This document shows positions 1-5,194 of a stretch of DNA of 7,354 nt, piece by piece. Positions within the stretch are counted from its first letter, which is position 1. Each line of letters begins with the position of its first letter. Made by a program: the position numbers and the translations under genes. The stretch spans positions 1 to 7,354 of the forward strand of contig JAPLZA010000033.1 of NCBI GenBank assembly GCA_026395275.1, written 5' to 3'. This stretch comes from Candidatus Staskawiczbacteria bacterium. GTDB lineage: Bacteria > Patescibacteriota > Minisyncoccia > Minisyncoccales > Staskawiczbacteraceae. The notes under the pieces are model-generated. The model did no database searches. It worked only from the letters and a program-made list of their open reading frames with translations, and had not been told where the DNA came from.

Positions 1-633
1 CCAAAGAATGTTGAGGGAATGGCCAGGTTTGGCATAAGGCCAAAAACAAAAGTTTTTGGTGTTCCTATCCCAGAATTAAGGAAAATGGTAAAGTTTATTG
101 GTAAAAAACATGAACTGGCAATAAAACTTTTTGATTCGGGAATTCATGAAGCCAGAATTTTAGGAAGCATGGTGGCAGAAGCTGAAAAGCTTTCAGAAAA
201 ACAGGTTGAAAGCATAGTAAAAACTTTTGATTCTTGGGACGTTGTTGATCAAACTTGTATGAATCTTTTTGATAAATCTGAAGTTGCTAAGAAAAAAATA
301 TTAGAATTTTCAAAAAGAGAAGCGGAATTTGAAAAAAGAACAGCTTTTGCCTTAATGGCGGCCCTGGCATCTCACGATAAAAAAATGGCAGATAAAGATT
401 TTATTAAATTTTTTCCTTTGATAAAAAAGGCTTCAACTGATGAAAGAAATTTTGTTAAAAAAGCAGTTAATTGGGCGCTACGCGGGATAGGCAAGAGAAA
501 TAAAAAATTAAACGTTGAGGCTGTAAAATTAGCCAAGCAAATACAAAAAATTGAGTCTAAGGGTGCCAAATGGATAGCGGCCGACGCTATCAGGGAACTG
601 ACTAGTGGCAAAATAGTAAGCAGAATAAAATAA
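1..633 (+). CDS. AlkD-type DNA alkylation repair glycosylase, 5'-truncated by window edge
   Basis: DNA alkylation repair protein (AlkD family, HEAT-like helical repeats), which removes alkylated bases from DNA in the cytoplasm. The frame is open from base 1. The residues before the Met codon at 19 (PKNVEG, then MARFGI) match the usual interior of the family, so the true start lies upstream of the window. Numbering from that Met, the SWDVVD stretch carries W73 and D77, spaced like the B. cereus AlkD Trp/Asp pair. R107 and W152 sit at about the right distance for its other two active-site residues. The C-terminal WIAADAIREL helix is also typical. The catalytic core therefore looks intact. The stop is followed after 3 nt by the acetyltransferase gene, suggesting one transcript. 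Family identity is confident; the exact lesion removed is not known. Confidence 0.93.
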   Translation, partial: PKNVEGMARFGIRPKTKVFGVPIPELRKMVKFIGKKHELAIKLFDSGIHEARILGSMVAEAEKLSEKQVESIVKTFDSWDVVDQTCMNLFDKSEVAKKKILEFSKREAEFEKRTAFALMAALASHDKKMADKDFIKFFPLIKKASTDERNFVKKAVNWALRGIGKRNKKLNVEAVKLAKQIQKIESKGAKWIAADAIRELTSGKIVSRIK

Positions 634-636
634 ATT

Positions 637-1095
637 ATGAAAATAAGAAATTTAAAAAAAGAAGATATAAACCAGTGTTTGAAAATAGTTTTAGAGACCG
701 AAGCCAGTTCAAGCAAAAAAGAGGCCAAGAAAGTGATGGAATATTCTCTGGCTCCCGGGATAAAACCGTTAAATCCCAATTATTATGTTTTAGTTTTAGA
801 TAATAAAATAATTGGGGTTTCAGGATTGTATTATGATTATGAGGATCCAAAAGATATTATGTGGATGGATTATTTCGCGGTGTCTCCGAAGTTTCAAAGA
901 CGAGGTTATGGCACAGAGATGTTGAACAACCTAACAGGTATTTGTGAAAAGAAGAAAGTCAGAATGTTATGCGTCTTTACTGATAAAGACGGCGCCCTAG
1001 CATTTTATCAGAACAATGGTTTCAAAATTGCCGGTAAAATAGAAAATTATTATGATCAAAAGCCAAGAATATGGTTATATAAAAATTTGAAATGA
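637..1095 (+). CDS. GNAT-family N-acetyltransferase
   Basis: A 152-residue single-domain GNAT acetyltransferase, which would transfer acetyl from acetyl-CoA to an unknown amine. The opening MKIRNLKKEDI is the usual first strand and helix of the fold. Residues 78-96 hold motif A: DYFAVSPKFQRRGYGTEML, with the acetyl-CoA pyrophosphate loop QRRGYG at 87-92. The later GALAFYQNNGFKIAGKI (motif B region: Y in the helix, then NGF) completes the fold. Length is normal. It starts 3 nt after the AlkD stop, and its TGA stop overlaps the next ATG (ATGA), so translation is probably coupled to both neighbours. The substrate cannot be told from sequence; RimI-like protein acetylation or small-molecule acetylation are both possible. 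Confidence 0.9.
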   Translation: MKIRNLKKEDINQCLKIVLETEASSSKKEAKKVMEYSLAPGIKPLNPNYYVLVLDNKIIGVSGLYYDYEDPKDIMWMDYFAVSPKFQRRGYGTEMLNNLTGICEKKKVRMLCVFTDKDGALAFYQNNGFKIAGKIENYYDQKPRIWLYKNLK

Positions 1096-1565
1096 AAACT
1101 TCAATTAAAAAAATAATAGAGAAAATTTTTGAAATAGGGATTTTGATAAAATCATTCTTTGGTTTTTTTGAAATACTCACCGGAATTTTCATTGCGGTTT
1201 CCGGAGAAATGCTAATAGATAATTTTTTAATTAATATGGCTATGGATGAAATAGCCCGCGACCCAAACGATTTCATTGCCACACATTTTATTTATATGGC
1301 AGTAGGAATCTATTCAGGCGCTAAAATTTTTGCCATTCTTTATTTAATTATTCATGGAGTAATTAATATATCTTTAGCAGTAGCATTAGTTAAAAATAAA
1401 ATTTGGGCTTATCCTTGGGCAATAGCAGGCTTTGGCGTCTTTATAATCTATCAATTCTACAAATATTTTCACACTCATTCTATGGTACTTTTAGTTTTGA
1501 CTGTATTCGACATCTTTTTTGTGTTTATAATATTTTTAGAATATAGAAGATTAAATAAAAAATGA
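1092..1565 (+). CDS. DUF2127 integral membrane protein
   Basis: A 157-residue membrane protein matching the DUF2127 family, whose function is not established. I see about four hydrophobic segments (roughly residues 15-38, 68-98, 104-122 and 130-152). Family-like signatures are the FEIGILIKSFFGFFEILTG opening, the HGVINISLAVALVKNKIWAYPWA middle (best part: KIWAYPWA), and the C-terminal FHTHSMVLLVLTVFDIFFV stretch followed by a basic EYRRLNKK tail. It overlaps the upstream acetyltransferase by 4 bp and the downstream DUF192 gene by 4 bp, so the three are very likely co-translated. No Shine-Dalgarno is visible at this start, which fits coupling. Its membrane location next to a membrane-anchored DUF192 protein suggests an envelope role, but that is only inference. 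Confidence 0.9.
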   Translation: MKTSIKKIIEKIFEIGILIKSFFGFFEILTGIFIAVSGEMLIDNFLINMAMDEIARDPNDFIATHFIYMAVGIYSGAKIFAILYLIIHGVINISLAVALVKNKIWAYPWAIAGFGVFIIYQFYKYFHTHSMVLLVLTVFDIFFVFIIFLEYRRLNKK

Positions 1566-2050
1566 AAATGTCTCTGGAAATAATACTGTTAATAATTGCT
1601 GTTATTATTTTAATTTACATTTTTTATTGTTTTGCAGGAACCTTACTGGCGCCGGTTATTAAGCAAGATTCTTTAAGTTCTGTTTGCTATGGAAAAAAAT
1701 GTTTTCAAATTGAACTGGCAATAACAAAAGCTCAAAGACAAAAAGGATTAATGTATAGAAATGAACTAAACAAAGATAAGGGGATGCTATTTGTCTTTAA
1801 CAAAGAGGGGATTTATCCTTTTTGGATGAAAAATACGCTTATTCCGCTTGATATGATTTGGATTGATAGCAGCAACAAAGTTGTCTTTGTAAGCCAAAAC
1901 GTTCAGCCGTGCAAAAACTTGATTTGTCCTTCGGTTATGCCCATAGGGCCGGCAAAATATGTTTTGGAGTTAAATGCAGGTATTTGTGATGAGATTGGTT
2001 TAAAAGCAGGAGTAGTGCTTGACATGTTTTTTAATGGTATAATGCAGTAA
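1562..2050 (+). CDS. Membrane-anchored DUF192 family protein
   Basis: A 162-residue protein with one N-terminal transmembrane helix (about residues 5-27), then an extracytoplasmic DUF192 domain (about 45-160). The domain is recognised by the order FQIELAITKAQRQKGLMYR, GMLFVF, the signature FWMKNTLIPLDMIWID (87-102), the PCKNLICPS pair of cysteines (117 and 122), and YVLELNAG near the end. DUF192 proteins are small beta-rich domains, usually exported, with no firmly assigned activity. The start at 1562 gives the ATGA overlap with DUF2127; a second ATG two codons later (1568) is an equally possible start. The length is right for an anchored member of the family. The next gene follows after 44 nt, and that gap contains an AT-rich inverted repeat (2054-2062 with 2077-2085). 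Confidence 0.93.
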   Translation: MKMSLEIILLIIAVIILIYIFYCFAGTLLAPVIKQDSLSSVCYGKKCFQIELAITKAQRQKGLMYRNELNKDKGMLFVFNKEGIYPFWMKNTLIPLDMIWIDSSNKVVFVSQNVQPCKNLICPSVMPIGPAKYVLELNAGICDEIGLKAGVVLDMFFNGIMQ

Positions 2051-2094
2051 AGGTCGGTTTTATTTAAAATAATAATTAAAATCGAATTATACAA

Positions 2095-2295
2095 ATGAAG
2101 TTAAGCACATTAGACCTAATAGCACTTATTTTAGTGATTATTGGTGGATTGAATTGGGGATTGGTAGCATGCTGATATAACCTTGTAATTGCAATTTTTG
2201 GCTTTATGCCATCGTTAGTTACATTGGTCTACGCATTAGTAGGATTGTCAGCTATCTACTTAGCAGTGATTTTCACAAAGCTAGAAAAGCAATAA
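2095..2295 (+). pseudogene. DUF378 small membrane protein gene with in-frame TGA
   Basis: Read through, this frame gives 66 codons of a DUF378 protein: MKLSTLDLIALILVIIGG, LNWGLVAC, a stop, then YNLVIAIFGFMPSLVTLVYA and LVGLSAIYLAVIFTKLEKQ. Both halves match the two-helix DUF378 pattern (IIGGLNWGLV in the first helix, IFG then VYALVGLSAIY in the second), so the gene is one unit interrupted at codon 27 by TGA (2173-2175). A single base change from TGG (Trp) or GGA (Gly) would create it. Other genes here clearly end at TGA, so a changed genetic code is unlikely. It is either a recent nonsense mutation, a sequence error, or (least likely) a read-through site. It is the last gene of the operon, with a terminator 9 nt after the stop. 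No Shine-Dalgarno is visible; ATG 2095 fits the family N-terminus. Confidence 0.78.
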
Positions 2296-2303
2296 AAAAC
2301 ATC

Positions 2304-2341
2304 AAAACAAAAACCGCGGAAAAATCCGCGGTTTTTGTTTT
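2304..2341. terminator. Strong bidirectional Rho-independent terminator
   Basis: An uninterrupted 17-bp stem (2304-2320 with 2325-2341) with an AAAA loop. The core is CCGCGGA/TCCGCGG, flanked by A-runs on the left and T-runs on the right. The A/T flanks give a U-tract in both directions, so it can end the DUF378 operon (stop at 2295) and the convergent minus-strand zinc-ribbon gene (stop at 2355). Confidence 0.93.
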
Positions 2342-2354
2342 CAGTGATAAAGAA

Positions 2355-2531
2355 TTATCTGCTGAATCTTGGAGGTCTCTTTTTTGACCAGCATTCTCTG
2401 CAATAGATTGGTCTGTCTGGGGCTGGTTCAAAAGGAAGCTCTGTAATTTCTACTCCGCATTCGGAGCATTTCCAGTTTCCTTTGACCGTTGGCCTTGGAG
2501 CGAAACCTCTGTCGTTGTTTCTGTCGAACAT
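2355..2531 (-). CDS. Small CxxC...CxxC zinc-ribbon protein (58 aa)
   Basis: A 58-residue protein beginning MFDRNNDRGFAPRP and ending KKRPPRFSR. It carries CSEC (22-25) and CREC (44-47), separated by 18 residues that include LPFEPAPDRPIYC. This resembles the small CxxC-x17-CxxC zinc-binding domain common in Patescibacteria and some other bacteria, with one extra spacer residue. The four cysteines presumably bind one zinc; the molecular role is unknown. Both tails are rich in Arg, so nucleic-acid or ribosome binding is possible but unproven. It is alone on its strand, with a near-consensus promoter and tandem operator-like palindromes upstream and an 87-nt leader, so expression is probably strong and controlled. 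No Shine-Dalgarno precedes the ATG; the leader just upstream is A-rich. Confidence 0.87.
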   Translation of the reverse strand: MFDRNNDRGFAPRPTVKGNWKCSECGVEITELPFEPAPDRPIYCRECWSKKRPPRFSR

Positions 2532-2540
2532 TTGTTTTTT

Positions 2541-2586
2541 GTTTTATTTAAATAAATAAAACGACCTTTTTATTCTAATAGTCGTT
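2541..2586 (-). promoter_or_regulatory. mRNA leader with two mutually exclusive hairpins
   Basis: The leader of the minus-strand zinc-ribbon mRNA holds two inverted repeats that share bases 2560-2562. One is an AU-rich 10-bp stem (2541-2550 with 2553-2562, 2-nt loop) just before the start codon. The other is a 6-bp stem AACGAC/GTCGTT (2560-2565 with 2581-2586, 15-nt loop). Only one can form at a time, so a switch is conceivable. The AT-rich stem is weak and could arise by chance. Confidence 0.35.
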
Positions 2587-2588
2587 CT

Positions 2589-2602
2589 ACTTATTACTAA
2601 GA
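2589..2602. promoter_or_regulatory. Operator-like palindrome, distal copy
   Basis: ACTTATTACTAAGA, an imperfect dyad that is a near-copy of the proximal palindrome at 2609-2622 (they differ at two positions). The centres are exactly 20 bp apart, about two helical turns, as expected if two repressor dimers bind the same DNA face. It lies about 20 bp downstream of the predicted minus-strand transcription start. Confidence 0.5.
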
Positions 2603-2608
2603 TACTTG

Positions 2609-2622
2609 ACTTATTAGTAAGT
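2609..2622. promoter_or_regulatory. Operator-like palindrome, proximal copy over the transcription start
   Basis: ACTTATTAGTAAGT has dyad symmetry at 12 of 14 positions. It covers the expected minus-strand start site (about 2618), immediately downstream of the -10 box at 2625-2630. That is the classical position for a repressor site. The cognate regulator is unknown; the Fur-like gene at 4845 is one candidate, but the site is not a recognisable Fur or PerR box. Confidence 0.55.
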
Positions 2623-2624
2623 TT

Positions 2625-2653
2625 ATTATACTCTCTTTAACCAACCCTGTCAA
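2625..2653 (-). promoter_or_regulatory. Near-perfect sigma-70 promoter for the zinc-ribbon gene
   Basis: Read on the minus strand, TTGACA (2653-2648) and TATAAT (2630-2625) are separated by exactly 17 bp, so both hexamers match consensus fully. The predicted start is near 2618, giving an 87-nt leader before the ATG at 2531. Confidence 0.88.
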
Positions 2654-2715
2654 GGGTTTCAATTTTTTTATCTAAAATGTATCATTAAAATGTAATATTC
2701 ATCAACAACATTAAA

Positions 2716-3552
2716 ATGATAAATACAAAACAAGGGGTTTGGCTTTTAGGAATTTTAGGATTCATAATGGTTATTTTAATTGGGATTTTAATTTTTGTTC
2801 CTGCTAAACCAAAAATCGAGCCAATAAAAACAGGAATTATAATAACTTCGCCAAAATCCAACGAAGAGGTTTCTTTACCAATAAAAATTACAGGATACGT
2901 TAATGGTGATGGTTGGTCTGGTTTTGAGGGTCAAGTTGGAACAGTAGAATTATTAGATGGTAATGGCCAGCTTATAACGCGTGGTATTTTGGCTGCAACT
3001 ACAGAATGGACAACACTGCCAACTAATTTTGAAACTACGCTAAACTTCGCTACTCCAAAAACAGAAGGTGGAACTTTAGTGTTTAAAAATGAAAATGCCT
3101 CTGGCATGCCGGATAAAGATAGATCATTTTTTGTAGCAATTAAATTTTCTAAAAATAAAACTATCCAAGTTGGTGTATTTTTTGGTAATCAGTCGTTGTC
3201 GTCATCCAGTGCTCAAGATGAGTGCCAGAGGGTTTATAGAAGCTATCGCTATGTTAAAGAGACTCCAGCAGTAGCTCAAGCTGCAATTAATGAGCTTTTA
3301 AAGGGTCCAACTGACGCAGAAATGTTGGCAGGGTTTTTTACTAGTATTCCTAAGGGGAGTGTAGGAAAAGTTATTAGGATTGTTGATGGGCAAGCCTGGG
3401 TAGATTTTAATGAAACAACAGAATCTGGCGGGGGGTCATGTAGTATGGCCTCGCGCGTTGCTCAAATTGAGGAAACTCTAAAGCAGTTTCCTACGGTAAC
3501 ATCGGTTAAGTTGTATATTAACGGCCGAACAGGAGATATATTTCAGCCATGA
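2716..3552 (+). CDS. Gmad2-GerMN domain protein, membrane-anchored
   Basis: A 278-residue protein with one N-terminal transmembrane helix (about residues 9-28) and an extracytoplasmic remainder. A Gmad2 (immunoglobulin-like) domain comes first, about 41-142, recognised from ITSPKSNEEVSLPIKITG and the later ATTEWTTLPTNFETTLNF. A GerMN domain follows, about 150-278, with VAQAAINELLKGPTDAEM, TSIPKGS, AWVDFNE, GGGSCSMASR, and QFPTVTSVKLYINGRTG ending in IFQP. These domains were named from spore-germination and export proteins but are common in non-sporulating bacteria, where they are thought to be envelope proteins binding an unknown partner. Cysteines in DECQRV and GGGSCS may form a disulfide, as is usual in the family. 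It overlaps tgt by 4 bp (ATGA). No Shine-Dalgarno or convincing promoter is visible; TATCAT at 2680-2685 is a weak -10 candidate. Confidence 0.92.
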   Translation: MINTKQGVWLLGILGFIMVILIGILIFVPAKPKIEPIKTGIIITSPKSNEEVSLPIKITGYVNGDGWSGFEGQVGTVELLDGNGQLITRGILAATTEWTTLPTNFETTLNFATPKTEGGTLVFKNENASGMPDKDRSFFVAIKFSKNKTIQVGVFFGNQSLSSSSAQDECQRVYRSYRYVKETPAVAQAAINELLKGPTDAEMLAGFFTSIPKGSVGKVIRIVDGQAWVDFNETTESGGGSCSMASRVAQIEETLKQFPTVTSVKLYINGRTGDIFQP

Positions 3553-4688
3553 ATTTTAAAATATTAAAAAAATCAAAAATCAGCAGGGCAAGGTTAGGTT
3601 TTTTGGAAACAGGGCACGGAGTTGTTGAAACCCCATGTTTGGTTCCTGTGGCCACTCAGGCAGTTATTAAAACATTAGACAGTAGAGAGGTGGAGCAAAC
3701 TAAATCTCAAATTTTAATTGCAAATACTTTTTGGTTACATTTGAGGCCTGGAGAAAAAGTTATTGAGAAAGCCGGAAAAATTCATAAATTTATGAATTGG
3801 AAAAAACCCTTAATGACAGATTCTAGCGGATTTCAGGTTTTTTCTTTGGGATTTGGTAAAGATTTTGGGCTTACTAAGTTTTTAGGTAAGGGGGTAGAGA
3901 ATAAGAAGACAATTGGTGTATCTCGCCAACCGAAATCAGTAAAAATTACTAAAGACGGAGTTTTTTTCCGTTCGCCCATAAATGGAGATGAGCTGTTCAT
4001 TGGCCCGAAAGAGTCAATGCAGATTCAGAAAAAAATAGGAGCAGACATTATTTTTACTTTTGACGAATGCACTCCACCACTTGCAGATTATGATTATGTT
4101 AAGAAATCTTTAGAAAGAACGCACGATTGGGCCAAAAAATCTTTGAAGTTTAGAGATCCTAAACAGGCGATATTCGGCATAGTTCAAGGTTCGGAATTTA
4201 AAGACCTAAGGATAGAAAGCGCAAAGTTTATTAATTCTTTGGGCTTTGATGGGTTTGGAATTGGGGGAGATTTGTGGAGAGATAAAGGAGGTACAAATAG
4301 AGTTTTGGACTGGGTTATTTCTGAGTTAGATGAGAAAAAACCTAGGCACATGTTGGGCGTAGGATATTTAGAGAATATAGAGGATATTATAAAATCAGGG
4401 ATTGATCTATTTGATTGTACCGTTCCGACTCATTATGCCAGGAGAGGAATAGCATTCACATCAGAAGGCAGATTGGATTTAACTAAAACAAAATTTTTAA
4501 AAAAGAATGAACCTTTAGACAAAAATTGCGTTTGCAATGTTTGTTTAAATTATAAAAAAGACTACATAAGTCATTTGCTCAAAGCAGGGGAGATAACTGG
4601 CATGAAACTTTTAACCTTCCATAATCTTTTCTATTTCAATACGTTTGTAGAGGAAATTAGAAATAAAATTAAAAAAGGTGAGGTTTAA
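3549..4688 (+). CDS. tgt: tRNA-guanine(34) transglycosylase
   Basis: A 379-residue tRNA-guanine transglycosylase, which exchanges G34 of GUN anticodons for preQ1 or queuine. Catalytic and zinc residues can be placed by spacing from the Zymomonas enzyme: TDSSGFQVF with D91, FDEC with D172 (base recognition), GIVQGS with Q213, GIGG with G239-G240, and the nucleophile D289 in LFDCTVPT. The zinc ligands are C327, C329, C332 and H358, with the same 31-residue span from first Cys to His as the reference. Oddities: DSSG instead of the usual DSGG; the pocket loop after GIGG reads DLWRDKGGTNRVLDW rather than the common L-S/A-V-G-E type; PTHYARRG replaces PTRNARNG; and there is a longer segment around 103-130. 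The bacterial FDEC cysteine points to preQ1-type use, but no preQ1 synthesis gene is nearby. It is translationally coupled to the GerMN gene. Confidence 0.96.
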   Translation: MNFKILKKSKISRARLGFLETGHGVVETPCLVPVATQAVIKTLDSREVEQTKSQILIANTFWLHLRPGEKVIEKAGKIHKFMNWKKPLMTDSSGFQVFSLGFGKDFGLTKFLGKGVENKKTIGVSRQPKSVKITKDGVFFRSPINGDELFIGPKESMQIQKKIGADIIFTFDECTPPLADYDYVKKSLERTHDWAKKSLKFRDPKQAIFGIVQGSEFKDLRIESAKFINSLGFDGFGIGGDLWRDKGGTNRVLDWVISELDEKKPRHMLGVGYLENIEDIIKSGIDLFDCTVPTHYARRGIAFTSEGRLDLTKTKFLKKNEPLDKNCVCNVCLNYKKDYISHLLKAGEITGMKLLTFHNLFYFNTFVEEIRNKIKKGEV

Positions 4689-4697
4689 TTTTTGGGC

Positions 4698-4706
4698 TGT
4701 GGATAA
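4698..4706 (-). promoter_or_regulatory. Perfect DnaA-box match
   Basis: The minus strand reads TTATCCACA, the consensus DnaA box, in the gap between tgt and the promoter of the Fur-like gene. There is only one perfect copy and no cluster, so this is not evidence of an origin. It might mark DnaA control of the promoter that begins 9 bp downstream, or be chance. Confidence 0.3.
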
Positions 4707-4714
4707 GTGGGCTA

Positions 4715-4743
4715 TTGACGGGCTTTCTTGATAGTAATAAAAT
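4715..4743 (+). promoter_or_regulatory. Sigma-70 promoter for the Fur-like/SOD block
   Basis: TTGACG (4715-4720) and TAAAAT (4738-4743) are separated by 17 bp; each differs from consensus at one position. The predicted start near 4750 gives a leader of about 95 nt before the ATG at 4845, and coincides with the left end of a 28-bp imperfect palindrome. Confidence 0.7.
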
Positions 4744-4748
4744 GTAAT

Positions 4749-4776
4749 AAGGAATAGTTATCAATAAGTATTCCTT
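4749..4776. promoter_or_regulatory. 28-bp imperfect palindrome on the transcription start (operator candidate)
   Basis: Arms AAGGAATAGTTA (4749-4760) and TAAGTATTCCTT (4765-4776) pair with a single mismatch around a TCAA centre. There is no U-tract after it, so it is not a terminator. Its position just downstream of the -10 box suggests a repressor site, perhaps for autoregulation by the Fur-like protein. The AATAAGTA it contains also appears on the minus strand within and beside the distal palindrome near 2589. Confidence 0.5.
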
Positions 4777-4786
4777 CTAAAACTTA

Positions 4787-4835
4787 GATACCTGCCGGCA
4801 AAGTATTCGGGACAATATTTTTTCCGGCAGGTATC
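4787..4835. repeat. GC-rich inverted repeat in the leader of the Fur-like gene
   Basis: Perfect 12-bp arms GATACCTGCCGG (4787-4798) and CCGGCAGGTATC (4824-4835) flank a 25-nt AT-rich centre. The element ends 9 nt before the start codon of the Fur-like gene, so in RNA it would form a stable hairpin close to the initiation region. Its CCTGCCGG core is related to the palindrome at 5270-5287, and it stands out from the AT-rich surroundings. It may be a copy of a dispersed palindromic element or a leader regulatory hairpin. Confidence 0.7.
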
Positions 4836-4844
4836 GAAAAGTCT

Positions 4845-5194
4845 ATGAAAACATCAACACAAGAAAAAAAAGAGAGAATGACGGCACAGAAGAGTTTTAT
4901 TTTTGGTTTTTTAAAAAGTGTTAAAACTCACCCCACAGCCGAAACGGTCTATGAAGAAGTAAAGAAAAAATTACCAACAATAAGCCAAGGGACTGTTTAT
5001 AGGGTTTTAAATAATTTCAAAGATAAAGGACAGATTTTGACCACGCGCATTTTATTTGCGAAAAATGCAATAAAGTTTTTGATGTGTATGATGAATGTTC
5101 GCATTGTGGAATTTTAAAAAATAGAAAAACAAAGGTCGGAAAAATTAATCATTACAAAATAAATTTTTATGGAAAATGCAGAAAATGTGAATAA
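4845..5194 (+). pseudogene. Fur-family regulator, disrupted by deletion and frameshift
   Basis: The first part (4845 to about 5035) encodes the winged-helix half of a Fur/PerR-type repressor: HPTAETVYEEVKKKLPTISQ, GTVYRVLNNFKDKGQI. The frame then runs off into unrelated residues to a stop at 5115-5117. In the -1 frame from about 5036 the metal-binding half continues: FDHAHFICEKCNKVFDVY, then KINHYKINFYGKCRKC, ending at TAA 5192-5194. HAHF supplies the usual regulatory-metal histidines, and the CEKC and CRKC pairs are the family's structural zinc site. About 18 residues of the hinge are missing between the halves, so the lesion is a deletion not divisible by three, not merely a slip. An extra CSHCG lies in the second half. 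As read, only a DNA-binding fragment of 90 residues would be made. A local assembly error is possible. Confidence 0.85.

Noticed and set aside
1022..1282. Minus-strand frame across the GNAT/DUF2127 junction
   Set aside because: It is antisense to two recognised genes with a 4-bp overlap, and its translation is low-complexity.
1092..2175. Alternative genetic code in which TGA means glycine or tryptophan
   Set aside because: TGA ends the GNAT, DUF2127 and GerMN genes at ATGA overlaps in the expected places, and the long conserved frames contain no internal TGA. One TGA in DUF378 is not enough.
4689..4844. Replication origin suggested by a DnaA box in an intergenic gap with inverted repeats
   Set aside because: There is only one perfect DnaA box, no AT-rich repeat array, and no dnaA, dnaN or similar gene nearby.
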